DNA of 64,000 bases, taken from NCBI RefSeq assembly GCF_000773975.1, contig NZ_JRUQ01000028.1, positions 62,001 to 126,000 of the forward strand, in the 5' to 3' direction. The position numbers and the translations under genes were made by a program. Position 1 is the first letter of the stretch, and each line of letters opens with the position of its first letter. Below are positions 27,383 to 37,381 of the stretch, piece by piece. This DNA is from Erwinia typographi. Its GTDB lineage: Bacteria > Pseudomonadota > Gammaproteobacteria > Enterobacterales > Enterobacteriaceae. The notes under the pieces were generated by a model. The model did no database searches. It was not told where the DNA came from and saw only the letters and a program-made list of their open reading frames with translations.

Positions 27383-28711
27383 ATGTTAGACAGCTTGCTG
27401 GTCATCGTACTGCTGATTGCGATCAGTTCATTTTTCTCTCTTTCAGAAATTTCGCTGGCTGCCGCCCGCAAAATTAAGCTGAAGCTGCTGGCTGACACCG
27501 GCAACATCAACGCGCAGCGCGTGCTGAAGATGCAGGAAACCCCGGGGATGTTCTTTACCGTGGTGCAAATCGGCCTCAACGCCGTGGCTATTTTAGGCGG
27601 TATTGTCGGCGACTCGGCCTTTTCACCGGCCTTTCGCTCTCTGTTCGAGCGCTTTATCAACCCGAGCCTGGCCGAACAGCTGAGCTTTATCTGCTCCTTC
27701 ACCGTAGTCACCAGCCTGTTTATTCTTTTTGCCGACCTGTTCCCTAAGCGCCTCGGCATGATCGCGCCAGAGGTTATCGCGCTGAAGATCATCAATCCGA
27801 TGCGCCTGTGTCTGTTTGTTTTTCGCCCGCTGGTGTGGTTCTTTAACGGCGGAGCCAACATCATTTTTCGCCTGTTCAAAATCCCGCTGGTACGCAAAGA
27901 CGACATCACTTCCGATGATATTTACGCGGTGGTCGAAGCTGGCGCGCTGGCTGGCGTGCTGCGTAAGCAGGAGCACGAGCTGATTGAAAACGTTTTTGAG
28001 CTGGAATCGCGTACCGTTCCCTCGTCGATGACCTCGCGCGAGAACGTGGTCTGGTTTGACCTGCATGAAGACGAAGAGAGCCTGAAGGAAAAAATCGCCA
28101 ACCATCCGCACTCCAAGTTCCTGGTGTGTAATGAAGATATCGACCATATCGTCGGCTACGTCGATTCTAAAGAGCTGCTGCTGCGGGTGCTGGGGCACCA
28201 AAGCATGGCGCTGAACAGCGGCGTGCAGATTCGCTCAGCGCTGATCGTGCCCGATACCCTGACGCTGTCAGAGGCGCTGGAGAGCTTTAAAACCGCCGGT
28301 GAAGACTTTGCGGTAATCATGAACGAATACGCGCTGGTGGTGGGGATCATCACCCTTAACGACGTGATGACCACGCTGATGGGAGACCTGGTAGGCCAGG
28401 GTATGGAGGAGCAGATTGTCGCCCGCGATGAGAACTCATGGCTGGTTGAGGGTGGTACGCCGATCGATGACGTGATGCGCGTGCTGCATATCGACGAGTT
28501 CCCGCAGTCCGGCAACTACGAAACCATCGGCGGCTTTATGATGTTTATGCTGCGTAAAATCCCGAAACGGACTGATTTCGTTAAGTTCCACGGCTATAAG
28601 TTTGAGGTGGTCGATATTGACAGCTACCGCATCGACCAGCTGCTGGTGACGCGCATTGACGCCCGCCCTGGGACGGCGGCGTCCGTTTTGGCGAATGTTT
28701 CTGAAGAGTAG
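27383..28711 (+). CDS. ytfL: CNNM/CorB-family membrane protein YtfL (PaeA)
   Basis: Inner-membrane protein with a DUF21 (CNNM) membrane domain and CBS pair; the E. coli protein, also called PaeA, has been linked to putrescine/cadaverine efflux. The 442-residue product has the DUF21 segments (about residues 1-190, beginning LLVIVLLIAISSFFSLSEISLAAARK), two CBS domains (about 195-330, with DLHEDEESLKEKIANHPHSKFLV) and a C-terminal CorC/HlyC domain (about 345-430). E. coli has 447 residues. It is preceded by a long foldable leader and followed by a terminator shared with ytfK. Confidence 0.93.
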   Translation: MLDSLLVIVLLIAISSFFSLSEISLAAARKIKLKLLADTGNINAQRVLKMQETPGMFFTVVQIGLNAVAILGGIVGDSAFSPAFRSLFERFINPSLAEQLSFICSFTVVTSLFILFADLFPKRLGMIAPEVIALKIINPMRLCLFVFRPLVWFFNGGANIIFRLFKIPLVRKDDITSDDIYAVVEAGALAGVLRKQEHELIENVFELESRTVPSSMTSRENVVWFDLHEDEESLKEKIANHPHSKFLVCNEDIDHIVGYVDSKELLLRVLGHQSMALNSGVQIRSALIVPDTLTLSEALESFKTAGEDFAVIMNEYALVVGIITLNDVMTTLMGDLVGQGMEEQIVARDENSWLVEGGTPIDDVMRVLHIDEFPQSGNYETIGGFMMFMLRKIPKRTDFVKFHGYKFEVVDIDSYRIDQLLVTRIDARPGTAASVLANVSEE

Positions 28712-28733
28712 TGGCGACGGGCAGGAAAACGAA

Positions 28734-28763
28734 AAGGCGCGAGAATTCGCGCCTTATTTTTTT
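28734..28763. terminator. Bidirectional terminator between ytfL and ytfK
   Basis: AAGGCGCGA and TCGCGCCTT form a 9-bp stem with a GAAT loop (28734-28755), followed by a T-run to 28763; A residues flank the other side. Confidence 0.9.
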
Positions 28764-28968
28764 AGTTAAGTTCAGTCTGCAAACGCAGTACCTGTCGGTT
28801 CACTTCTGACATCACGCTATAGTGCTGCTTATCTTTAACGCGTGGGATCAAAATCTTACCTTTATCGAATTCGAAAGCGCCGACGTCTTTAATGTACAGC
28901 CTGCCCCGGAACAGGGTCTTAACGTATTTGGCCACCTGCAGCGGGTTGTATCGCTGAAAGATCTTCAT
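28762..28968 (-). CDS. ytfK: YtfK, SpoT-activating stress protein
   Basis: DUF1107 protein of 68 residues. The E. coli homologue stimulates SpoT-dependent (p)ppGpp accumulation during phosphate and fatty-acid starvation. The ATG at 28968 ([30 protein letters not shown]) matches E. coli and has AGGAG about ten bases upstream; the open frame before it is not conserved. It is convergent with ytfL and divergent from ytfJ, as in E. coli. A Pho-box-like half-site occurs upstream at 29112-29118. Confidence 0.95.
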   Translation of the reverse strand: MKIFQRYNPLQVAKYVKTLFRGRLYIKDVGAFEFDKGKILIPRVKDKQHYSVMSEVNRQVLRLQTELN

Positions 28969-29282
28969 GCTGGAAATACTCCTGAAAATGATGTGCGCTG
29001 CGTCGTGTCCAATCTCGGTACGAATCCTTGCAGCGCAAAGTGGATTCACTATAGATCAACATCGCCTTCCTGAAGTCCTAAAATTGAATTATTTTACTGT
29101 TTTTACACATCATGACAGTAGTCTCTGTCCCCTGACCGTATCGGTACAGTATAAACCTTCAATTGAAAAGGAATTGTGCAGTGTGTTGCAAAGATGTTAG
29201 TTCAAGGCGACAACAGCATCATCTGCGCTTATTATTGCAGGAACATGACTAACTGGTCGGATCACATCAAAAGGACGCGTCC
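28969..29282. promoter_or_regulatory. Divergent ytfK/ytfJ control region
   Basis: This 314-bp gene-free stretch is A/T-rich in its centre. Read toward ytfK it contains CTGTCAT (29112-29118), one perfect half of a PhoB box; the neighbouring half is poorly conserved. ytfK is phosphate-regulated in E. coli, so a weak Pho box is plausible. AAAGGA before 29283 is the ytfJ ribosome site. Confidence 0.35.
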
Positions 29283-29840
29283 ATGAATACCGTTCGCTTT
29301 ATTTTCGCGCTGCTGGCGCTTTCCCTCCCCCTTTTTGCTGGCGCGCACGGCTTTACGGAAGGACAGCGCGTCCCCCCGGTCGGCATCTCCGATAAGGGGG
29401 AACTGATTTTGCAGCAGGATAAGTTCAGCTATCAAAGCTGGAATACCGCCAGGCTGCCGGGCAAAGTACGAGTCATTCAGCATATCGCCGGGCGCTCTTC
29501 CTCGAAGGAGAAAAACGCCGCGCTGATTGAAGCGATCAAGGCGGAAAAATTCCCACATGACCGCTACCAGACTACCACCGTGGTTAATACGGATGACGCC
29601 ATCCCCGGCACCGGCATGTTCGTCCAAAGCAGCATCAGAAATAATAAGACCGCGTTTCCGTGGTCGCAGTTCATTGTGGACAGCAATGGCGTAGCAAAAA
29701 AAGCCTGGCAGTTGGAGGACGGGGGCTCAGCGATAGTGGTACTGGATAAACAGGGTAAGGTGCGCTTCGCCAAAGATGGCGCGCTAACGCAGGATGAGGT
29801 GAAGCAGGTGATCGCGCTGGTTCACAAGCTGCTGGAGTAA
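29283..29840 (+). CDS. ytfJ: Periplasmic protein YtfJ
   Basis: Exported protein of 185 residues (E. coli 184) with a Sec signal peptide ending AGA near residue 20. The family has a thioredoxin-like fold: GKVRVIQHIAGRSSSKEKNAALIEAI is the region matching the fold's first half, but no CxxC motif is present. The C-terminal VVLDKQGKVRFAKDGALTQDEV is typical. Function is unknown. It is divergent from ytfK. Confidence 0.92.
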   Translation: MNTVRFIFALLALSLPLFAGAHGFTEGQRVPPVGISDKGELILQQDKFSYQSWNTARLPGKVRVIQHIAGRSSSKEKNAALIEAIKAEKFPHDRYQTTTVVNTDDAIPGTGMFVQSSIRNNKTAFPWSQFIVDSNGVAKKAWQLEDGGSAIVVLDKQGKVRFAKDGALTQDEVKQVIALVHKLLE

Positions 29841-29965
29841 GGTGGCTTTCTGACTATCTGAAGGGCAAGGAAGAGCAGGCCGATCGGCAAAATACCAAAT
29901 ACCCACTCTTCCTGACTTTGCTATCTGAGCAAACGGGCAAAAGCTGTCGACAACCTTCCCCGCAA

Positions 29966-30706
29966 TCAGAAGATCGACACGCGGAAGCCCGGATTGAGGA
30001 AAGATTCTCGCGGCGCGTAATCCAACGTTCTGCCCTGCCAGTCATGGACATGGGCACCTGCGGCGATAGCGACGGCGTGCCCGGCGCCGGTATCCCAGAT
30101 ATTGGTAGGCCCGAAGCGAGGATAGAGCTGCGCTTTCCCCTCGGCGACCAGGCAGAACTTCAGCGAGGAGCCTATCGCCGTCGTCTGATGCTCGCCCAGC
30201 TGGCTCAGGTAATCTTCCAGCTCGGTATCCGCATGGGAACGACTGACGACCACCAGCGGCGGACGGGCTTCCCGCACATGAATCTGCACGCGGTGGCCGC
30301 CCTCTTCTTTCCACGCCTTCCCTTCGGCTGCCGAGTACATCACGTTCAGCACCGGCGCATAGACCACGCCCAGCACCGGCTTACCGTTATCGATCAGCGC
30401 GATATTGACGGTGAACTCGCCGTTTCGCTTAATAAACTCTTTCGTACCGTCGAGGGGATCGACCAGCCAGTAGCGCTGCCAGTGCTGGCGCGCCTCCCAA
30501 TCCGGCGGATCTTCTTCCGACAGCACCGGGATGTCGGGAGAGAGTCCGGACAGCCCCTGAAGGATCACTTTGTGCGCGGCAATATCCGCTGCGGTTACTG
30601 GTGAATCATCGGACTTATGAGCCACATCCATCGGTGCCTGTCCGTCATACACCTCCATAATTACATCGCCCGCTTTCCGCGCCAGCTGGCAAATTTCGTC
30701 TAACAT
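29966..30706 (-). CDS. cysQ: 3'(2'),5'-bisphosphate nucleotidase CysQ
   Basis: Inositol-monophosphatase-family enzyme removing the 3' phosphate of PAP, a by-product of sulfate assimilation. The ATG at 30706 ([22 protein letters not shown]) with AGAGGTGG upstream gives 246 residues, as in E. coli; the earlier in-frame ATG codons are not conserved. Metal motifs are intact: [21 protein letters not shown] and the C-terminal [10 protein letters not shown]. It is divergent from cpdB, which also acts in nucleotide scavenging. Confidence 0.96.
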   Translation of the reverse strand: MLDEICQLARKAGDVIMEVYDGQAPMDVAHKSDDSPVTAADIAAHKVILQGLSGLSPDIPVLSEEDPPDWEARQHWQRYWLVDPLDGTKEFIKRNGEFTVNIALIDNGKPVLGVVYAPVLNVMYSAAEGKAWKEEGGHRVQIHVREARPPLVVVSRSHADTELEDYLSQLGEHQTTAIGSSLKFCLVAEGKAQLYPRFGPTNIWDTGAGHAVAIAAGAHVHDWQGRTLDYAPRESFLNPGFRVSIF

Positions 30707-31038
30707 TTTCCACCTCTTGAGTAGCATCTTGATGCCGGCTCCTGCCGACGGGCACACGCCACGCTTTCCACAGCTGAAAACCTCTACTGATCATAGCAGT
30801 TGATTTTATCCGCCTGTCGGCGGACAGCGCGGTCGGGCCGGACTGCGCCGACGAACCGGGATGGTTGACCTTAATTATCAACAGCATAATCCATTTTACG
30901 CTGCGTAACCCGCGGTTTTTTCTTCGCCGCCCCAAGAGGTAAATATTTGTGTCTGATCACATTTATATGAGACAGAAGGTAACTCTTTCATAAAAGTTTG
31001 AGATGTTAGGGGGCGACAGCATCAAAATTTAAGGAGAA
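30707..31038. promoter_or_regulatory. Divergent cysQ/cpdB control region with a CRP-like site
   Basis: This 332-bp stretch has no gene. A 22-bp block at 30943-30964 has a perfect right CRP half-site (ATCACATTT) but only three of five bases in the left core. It would suit control of cpdB. A TCCGCC/GGCGGA hairpin lies near 30809-30824. No good -35/-10 pair was identified. Confidence 0.35.
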
Positions 31039-32982
31039 ATGATGATTAGGCCCGTTTTTACCCTCGCCGCCCTGCTGATTTCGGTGTCCCTGAATGCGGC
31101 TACGGTGGATTTTCGCCTGCTGGAAACCACTGATTTGCATAGCAATATAATGGACTTTGATTATTACAAAGATACCCCCAGCGAAAAATTTGGCCTGGTG
31201 CGTACGGCAACGCTGATTGAAGCGGCCCGTAAAGAAGCCACCAACAGCGTGCTGGTCGATAATGGCGATATTATCCAGGGAAGCCCGCTCGGCGATTATA
31301 TGGCGGCGAAAGGGTTGCAGCAGGGTGAGCTGCATCCGGTTTATAAGGCCATGAATACGCTGGATTATTCGGTCGGTAACCTTGGAAACCATGAGTTTAA
31401 CTACGGCCTTGATTACCTGCATAAGGCCATCAGCGGCGCGCGTTTTCCCTATATCAATGCCAATATCATCGACGTAAAAACCGGGCAGCCGCTCTTCACG
31501 CCCTGGCTGATGAAGACCGTTGAAGTCACTGACCGCGAAGGCAATAAACACCCGCTTAAAGTCGGCTATATCGGCTTTGTCCCTCCGCAAATCATGGTGT
31601 GGGATAAAACCAATCTGACCGGCAAGGTAACGGTTAACGATATTACTGAGACCGCCCGTAAATGGGTGCCGGAGATGCGCAAGGCCGGGGCTGATTTAGT
31701 GGTGGCAATCCCCCATTCCGGCCTCTCTGGCGATCCCTACAAAACGATGGCGGAAAATTCAGTCTACTACCTGAGCCAGGTGCCGGGCATTGATGCGATC
31801 CTGTTTGGTCACGCCCATGCCGTCTTCCCCAGCAAGGATTTTGCCGGCATCAAAGGCGCTGACATCAATCAGGGAACGCTGAACGGCATTCCGGCAGTCA
31901 TGCCAGGCATGTGGGGCGATCACCTCGGCGTCGTTGACCTGGTGCTGGATAATCAGCAGGGGCACTGGCAGGTCACCAGCGCCAAAGCGCAAGCGCGACC
32001 GATTTACGACAAAGCGGCGAAGAAGTCGCTGGCGGCTGAAGACCCCGATCTGGTGAAAGTCATGAAACACGATCACGATGCCACCCGCGAGTTTGTCAGC
32101 AAACCGATCGGCAAATCGGCGGACGTGATGTACAGCTACCTGTCGCTGGTGCAGGACGACCCAACCGTGCAGATTGTTAATAACGCCCAGCGCGACTACG
32201 TGCAGCGCTACATTCAGGGCGACCCGGATCTCGCGAATCTGCCGGTACTGACGGCCGCTGCGCCGTTCAAGGCTGGCGGACGGAAAAACGACCCGGCGAG
32301 CTATGTGGAGGTTGAGAAAGGTCAACTGACGTTCCGCAATGCGGCCGATCTTTATCTTTATCCCAACACGCTGGTAGTGATGAAGGTGAGCGGCAAAGAG
32401 GTGAAGGAGTGGCTTGAATGCTCCGCCGGGCAGTTTAATCAGATCGATCCGCACAGCAGCAAGCCGCAGTCGCTGATCAACTGGGATTTTCGCACCTACA
32501 ATTTTGACGTGATTGACGGCGTAAAATATCAGATCGACGTGACTCAGCCTGCCCGCTACGATGCAGAATGCCAGTCAGTCAATGAGGGCGCTTCGCGCAT
32601 TAAAAATCTGACGTTTAACGGCAAAGCCATCGATCCGCAGGCAACGTTCCTCATCGCCACCAACAACTACCGTGCCTATGGCGGCAAGTTCGCCGGAACC
32701 GGAGAGAGCCATGTTGCTTTTGCTTCACCGGACGAAAACCGCTCTGTGCTCGCCGCCTATATCAGTGCGCAGACTAAAGCTCAGGGAGAAGTGAAGCCGC
32801 AGGCGGATAATAACTGGAGGCTGGCGCCTGTTGAAAGCGCCACGCCGCTGGATATTCGCTTTGAAACATCCCCCACGGAGAAAGCCGCCGCATTTATCAC
32901 CCAGTATGCGCGCTATCCGCTGCATAAGGTGGGGACTGATGATATAGGCTTCGCCGTTTATCAGTTGAACCTGCAAAAATAA
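31039..32982 (+). CDS. cpdB: 2',3'-cyclic-nucleotide 2'-phosphodiesterase/3'-nucleotidase CpdB
   Basis: Periplasmic bifunctional enzyme that scavenges nucleotides from RNA breakdown. The 647-residue precursor equals the E. coli length, with a signal peptide to about residue 20 (SLNAA). Metallophosphoesterase motifs are intact: [33 protein letters not shown] and [11 protein letters not shown]. The C-terminal 5'-nucleotidase domain begins near residue 375 and includes [23 protein letters not shown] precedes the tandem ATG at 31039. Confidence 0.97.
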   Translation: MMIRPVFTLAALLISVSLNAATVDFRLLETTDLHSNIMDFDYYKDTPSEKFGLVRTATLIEAARKEATNSVLVDNGDIIQGSPLGDYMAAKGLQQGELHPVYKAMNTLDYSVGNLGNHEFNYGLDYLHKAISGARFPYINANIIDVKTGQPLFTPWLMKTVEVTDREGNKHPLKVGYIGFVPPQIMVWDKTNLTGKVTVNDITETARKWVPEMRKAGADLVVAIPHSGLSGDPYKTMAENSVYYLSQVPGIDAILFGHAHAVFPSKDFAGIKGADINQGTLNGIPAVMPGMWGDHLGVVDLVLDNQQGHWQVTSAKAQARPIYDKAAKKSLAAEDPDLVKVMKHDHDATREFVSKPIGKSADVMYSYLSLVQDDPTVQIVNNAQRDYVQRYIQGDPDLANLPVLTAAAPFKAGGRKNDPASYVEVEKGQLTFRNAADLYLYPNTLVVMKVSGKEVKEWLECSAGQFNQIDPHSSKPQSLINWDFRTYNFDVIDGVKYQIDVTQPARYDAECQSVNEGASRIKNLTFNGKAIDPQATFLIATNNYRAYGGKFAGTGESHVAFASPDENRSVLAAYISAQTKAQGEVKPQADNNWRLAPVESATPLDIRFETSPTEKAAAFITQYARYPLHKVGTDDIGFAVYQLNLQK

Positions 32983-32984
32983 GG

Positions 32985-33019
32985 CAGAAAAGCCAGCCAC
33001 ATTAATTGATGTGGCTGGC
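32985..33019 (-). terminator. Intrinsic terminator of the microcin-like gene
   Basis: A perfect 11-bp stem (32992-33002 with 33009-33019, 6-nt loop) is followed on the minus strand by TTTTCT. On the plus strand no T-run follows, so the hairpin is polarised toward the peptide gene at 33050-33295 and not toward cpdB. Confidence 0.8.
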
Positions 33020-33049
33020 GAACAGCATAGGTAATTCTGTTTTTTCCAC

Positions 33050-33295
33050 TTATTCTGCGGTTTTCCCCTCTCTGAACCAGTCAACAATGCCGTGAATGCC
33101 AGCAGAGATGTTAGAAATGGCCCCTGAAATATTTAACTCAAAAATCGACCCAATACCTTTGCCGAGTTGACCAGCCGCACCGGCCACATTTGCACTCACT
33201 GCGCCACCGATAATCTGGCCAATTTTTTCGCCAATTTTATCAAAGACCAGGCCACCAGATACGTGCTGAATTTCATTGCTGTTTAATATACGCAT
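33050..33295 (-). CDS. Double-glycine-leader peptide, class II microcin candidate
   Basis: Predicted precursor of 81 residues. The ATG at 33295, with AAGGA upstream, gives the leader MRILNSNEIQHVSGG, which has the colicin V-type pattern (hydrophobic positions before a C-terminal Gly-Gly cleaved by peptidase-containing ABC exporters). The mature part would be 66 residues, cysteine-free, rich in Gly/Ala/Ile with GxxxG spacing (GQIIGGAVSANVAGAAGQLG) and ending DWFREGKTAE. It lacks the Ser-rich tail of siderophore-linked microcins. It has its own promoter and terminator, but no exporter genes are nearby. Secretion and antibacterial action are inferred; another exported signalling peptide is possible. 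Confidence 0.72.
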   Translation of the reverse strand: MRILNSNEIQHVSGGLVFDKIGEKIGQIIGGAVSANVAGAAGQLGKGIGSIFELNISGAISNISAGIHGIVDWFREGKTAE

Positions 33296-33322
33296 AATAT
33301 TTCCTTGTGTGTAATTAATCTC

Positions 33323-33337
33323 CCTCATTCATTGAGG
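33323..33337. other. Short inverted repeat at the microcin transcription start
   Basis: CCTCA-TTCAT-TGAGG is a 5-bp inverted repeat immediately downstream of the predicted -10 element. It might be an operator or a leader hairpin. Confidence 0.3.
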
Positions 33338-33344
33338 TAAAAAC

Positions 33345-33374
33345 ATATTACGTTTATGAAACAATTCAAGTCAA
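33345..33374 (-). promoter_or_regulatory. Promoter of the microcin-like gene
   Basis: On the minus strand TTGACT (33369-33374) and TAATAT (33345-33350) are separated by 18 bp. The predicted start near 33338 leaves about 43 nt before the ATG. The surrounding DNA is extremely A/T-rich; I count 8 G/C in 33361-33420. Confidence 0.6.
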
Positions 33375-33409
33375 TAATTTTATAATAACAAAAAATCCAA
33401 AAAAATACT

Positions 33410-33628
33410 TTATTTATTATCACCCTTCCACAGCAGCATAAATAAAAAATTCACAAAGATCACTTCAGATGGAATAATTATAAATAACATCCTCATCGCA
33501 ATAACATCCATCGACAGGAGAATCTGAAGACCAGGCGTATGCGTGGCACCAACGCAATAATTTATAAAGAAAGAAAATAAAGAAAAAGTCACGACAACAA
33601 CCTGAATAAGCCAGACAGAAAATAGCAA
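33410..33628 (-). CDS. Small two-helix membrane protein, candidate immunity protein
   Basis: Open frame of 72 codons from a TTG, or 60 from a GTG at 33592 that has CAGG eight bases upstream. Two hydrophobic segments (VVVVTFSLFSFFINYCVGA and LFIIIPSEVIFVNFLFMLLW) end in the charged tail KGDNK. Immunity proteins of class II microcins are small membrane proteins encoded just upstream of the toxin on the same strand, as here (its stop is 115 bp from the toxin start). The start codon is weak and coding potential in such A/T-rich DNA is hard to judge, so it may not be a gene. Confidence 0.4.
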   Translation of the reverse strand: MLFSVWLIQVVVVTFSLFSFFINYCVGATHTPGLQILLSMDVIAMRMLFIIIPSEVIFVNFLFMLLWKGDNK

Positions 33629-33705
33629 TAATCAGGAGGAGGTTTTAAACGTGATTCATATTAATAAGAGATGAATGACTTATTGAGTAAAAGATTATTC
33701 AGTTA

Positions 33706-33749
33706 GTAATGTGATACAGCATACGTAATACAATGATGAATCACATTAC
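33706..33749. repeat. Perfect 10-bp inverted repeat at the islet edge
   Basis: GTAATGTGAT (33706-33715) and ATCACATTAC (33740-33749) are exact complements separated by 24 bp, between the A/T-rich islet and fklB. The halves resemble CRP half-sites but are too far apart for one dimer. It could be a hairpin or the scar of an insertion. Confidence 0.55.
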
Positions 33750-33760
33750 CAGACGAGCAG

Positions 33761-33787
33761 ACTGGCAAAGTGCTGTACCCTGCCAGT
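33761..33787 (-). terminator. fklB 3' hairpin
   Basis: ACTGGCA and TGCCAGT pair over 7 bp with a 13-nt loop just after the fklB stop codon. No T-run follows, so it is a likely 3' stabiliser or weak terminator. Confidence 0.5.
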
Positions 33788-33796
33788 TAACAGATT

Positions 33797-34417
33797 TTAC
33801 AGAATTTCCAGCAGCTCAACTTCAAACACCAGGGTGCTGAACGGAGGGATGGAAGCCCCTGCGCCACGCTCACCGTAGGCCAGCTCATGAGGGATAACCA
33901 GCTCCCACTTCGAGCCTACCGGCATCAGGGTCAGCGCTTCAATCCAGCCTGGAATCACGCCGCTAACCGGGAATTCTGCCGGTTCACCGCGCTGCACCGA
34001 GCTGTCGAACACGCTGCCGTCGATCAGTTTACCGGTATAATGCACGCGTACGCGATCCTGACGGGAGGGGATTGCGCCTTCGCCCTGAGTCATCACGCTG
34101 AATTGCAGGCCCGACTCGGTGCTGCTCACGCCTTCACGCTTAACGTTCTCTTCGAGGAATTTCTGACCTTCAACGGCCATTTCCTGCTGGCGTTCACGAC
34201 GAACGGCATCAGCACGCTCGTGCACTTCACGCAGCGCGCGGTGAACGACGTCTACAGGTACAGCCGGGGCATTCCCTTCCAGCGCATCGCGCAGGCCTGC
34301 CAGCAATGCTTCTGGCTGCAGACCTTGCAGTCCAGATTCCAGCAGCTGCTGGCCAACCTGTAAACCGATACCGTAACTTGCTTGCGCTTCTACGCTGTCA
34401 AAAGAAGGGGTAGTCAT
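33797..34417 (-). CDS. fklB: FKBP-type 22-kDa peptidyl-prolyl isomerase FklB
   Basis: Cytoplasmic FKBP that catalyses cis-trans isomerisation of Xaa-Pro bonds. The ATG at 34417 ([25 protein letters not shown]), with AAAGGA upstream, gives 206 residues, as in E. coli; longer open sequence upstream is not conserved. The N-terminal dimerisation helices span residues 1-95 and the FKBP domain about 110-206, with [18 protein letters not shown] and the C-terminal [28 protein letters not shown]. It is divergent from ytfB. Confidence 0.97.
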   Translation of the reverse strand: MTTPSFDSVEAQASYGIGLQVGQQLLESGLQGLQPEALLAGLRDALEGNAPAVPVDVVHRALREVHERADAVRRERQQEMAVEGQKFLEENVKREGVSSTESGLQFSVMTQGEGAIPSRQDRVRVHYTGKLIDGSVFDSSVQRGEPAEFPVSGVIPGWIEALTLMPVGSKWELVIPHELAYGERGAGASIPPFSTLVFEVELLEIL

Positions 34418-34716
34418 GGATTTTCCTTTCATCATTGATAAAACCGAAGACGAAGCATAACAGCGCTGGCAACGGGCGTAAAATGCCATCTTCTCCAGGT
34501 GACTTTTGTCGGCTAAAAGGAAACAATACCCCGGTCCCACCGGCGGAATAAACTCCGCACGCACAATGCGTTATCAGCTATATTTTAGTCGAGGTCAAAA
34601 TGGGCCATATTGCCCGCAGGCGAAGGAAAAGCCCGTCGCTTTCACTAAACGGTTGGCTGCACCGGATAGCAAAAAGCTCATTTTTTGCGCGAGGTTCGCG
34701 CCAGGAGGACGACGCC
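34418..34716. promoter_or_regulatory. Divergent fklB/ytfB intergenic region
   Basis: About 300 bp without a supported gene. A TATATT near 34574 could be the -10 of ytfB, and AAAGGA next to 34417 is the fklB ribosome site. Nothing else distinctive was seen. Confidence 0.4.
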
Positions 34717-35268
34717 ATGCCCAAAGCGTCTTCAGCATCACGAGTACCACAAGTCTTTCGTCAACTCTGGCACCTGCCGGATTCCATACGCTGGATGGAC
34801 CCGCTGCCGTCCTTCCATCGTCGCGGCATTATTTTCGCCGTCGCGCTGGTCCTGCTGGCTTTCCTGTGGCCAGCGCCCTCGCCACAGCAGCCCGCCCGGC
34901 CCATCTCCTCCGGCCAGACTTCCGGGACAGAAGCGCCGATGCAGGCCGAGCTGAACGATCGGCAGCCGGCACCCACTGCGCCGCCCAGGACTGATAACGA
35001 TACGCAGGGCACCTGGCACAGTTATCAGATCGCCGCTGGTCAGACGCTGGCGCAGCTGTTTCGTGATAACAATTTACCGGTGAACGATGTGTTTGCTATG
35101 GCGCAGGTAGAAGGCGACGATAAGCCGCTGAGTAATTTGCATACGGGTCAGGCAGTTCGCATTCGCCAGAATGCACAGGGCGTGGTGAATGGCTTAACGG
35201 TCGATACCGGCAGCGGGCAGATCTTGTTTACCCGCCAGCCAGACGGCTCGTTTATCCGGGCGCAGTAA
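34717..35268 (+). CDS. ytfB: OapA-domain cell-division protein YtfB
   Basis: Inner-membrane protein with a periplasmic LysM-like OapA domain; the E. coli protein localises to the septum and binds glycans. The ATG at 34717 with AGGAGG upstream gives 183 residues, shorter than the 212 of E. coli because the Pro/Gln linker is reduced. The N-terminal cytoplasmic part contains SIRWMDPLPSFHRRGI, followed by a membrane helix (about residues 38-54), a Pro-rich linker and the OapA domain from about residue 95 (WHSYQIAAGQTLAQLFRDNNLP) to the end IRAQ. Confidence 0.92.
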   Translation: MPKASSASRVPQVFRQLWHLPDSIRWMDPLPSFHRRGIIFAVALVLLAFLWPAPSPQQPARPISSGQTSGTEAPMQAELNDRQPAPTAPPRTDNDTQGTWHSYQIAAGQTLAQLFRDNNLPVNDVFAMAQVEGDDKPLSNLHTGQAVRIRQNAQGVVNGLTVDTGSGQILFTRQPDGSFIRAQ

Positions 35269-35287
35269 AAGGCGTCAGGACAAAAAC

Positions 35288-35317
35288 AAAAACGCCGGCG
35301 CAAGGCCGGCGTTTTTG
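35288..35317. terminator. Bidirectional terminator between ytfB and rplI
   Basis: CGCCGGC/GCCGGCG with flanking A-T pairs forms a stem of at least 9 bp around a GCAAG loop, with A- and T-runs on the two sides. Confidence 0.9.
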
Positions 35318-35338
35318 TACGGTAGAATCAGTCAGCGA

Positions 35339-35812
<474 letters not shown>

Positions 35813-35830
35813 TTAATAGACGGCGGCCGA

Positions 35831-36380
<550 letters not shown>

Positions 36381-36386
36381 GGTAAA

Positions 36387-36872
<486 letters not shown>

Positions 36873-36885
36873 AAATTGACGCGTA

Positions 36886-36914
36886 ATCATACTGGCGGTA
36901 CTGGGAAAACTCAA
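36886..36914 (-). promoter_or_regulatory. Promoter of the rpsF operon
   Basis: TTGAGT (36909-36914) and TATGAT (36886-36891) on the minus strand are 17 bp apart. The start would fall near 36880, just before the leader stem. The remainder of the gap to 37150 shows no other feature. Confidence 0.7.
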
Positions 36915-37150
36915 GGTAATGTCGCGGCGGGGGGGAAATTATTTGGCAGTCTGGCGCCCGGCAGAAGGGGCATTGCGTGCTATCCGAAAGATATCATGGC
37001 GTTAGCAAAGAAACGGCGGCAAAGGGTCGCGCTAAAATAGCAAGAATTACTAATACCTTTTAATCCAGACTGGACTAAACTATACAGGTTCCTTATGACA
37101 CGACCCTGACGTCCGCGTCAGACTGTATGACCAGATTGTGGAGTTCACCT

Positions 37151-37360
37151 ATGAAAACCATCGCAATCGCCACCTTACTCGGTCTTTTCCTTTCCACATC
37201 CGCCCTTGCCAACGCCGTTGGCGACGCGCAGCAGGTGAAAAGCTACACCAGCAAAGCGGCGAACAGTTATGTCTATATCAACCGGATTGCGTCTCCGTTA
37301 GACAAAACCTCGCATAAGACCCCTACTACCGCAGCAGAGCAGCTCGCCAGACAGCTGTAG
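37151..37360 (+). CDS. Small exported protein of unknown function
   Basis: A 69-residue product with a clear Sec signal peptide (MKTIAIATLLGLFLSTSALA) and a mature chain of about 49 polar residues (NAVGDAQQVKSYTSKAANSYVY). The ATG at 37151 is favoured by GGAG upstream; a longer in-frame start would bury the signal. E. coli has YjfY, a DUF1471 protein, at this place, but the sequence here lacks the DUF1471 pattern, so it is not assigned. It is convergent with yjfP, 21 bp away. Confidence 0.75.
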   Translation: MKTIAIATLLGLFLSTSALANAVGDAQQVKSYTSKAANSYVYINRIASPLDKTSHKTPTTAAEQLARQL

Positions 37361-37381
37361 CGGCGCAGGGTCCGATTCGAA

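Noticed and set aside
33345..33420. A Fur-box-like A/T-rich stretch upstream of the microcin-like gene
   Set aside because: The resemblance comes mainly from A/T richness; the alternating GATAAT units of a Fur site are not present clearly enough to claim it.
33632..33674. A strong AGGAGGAGG followed by GTG on the plus strand in the islet
   Set aside because: The frame closes after seven codons, and no other start lies at proper spacing. It may be chance, or a leader peptide too short to support.
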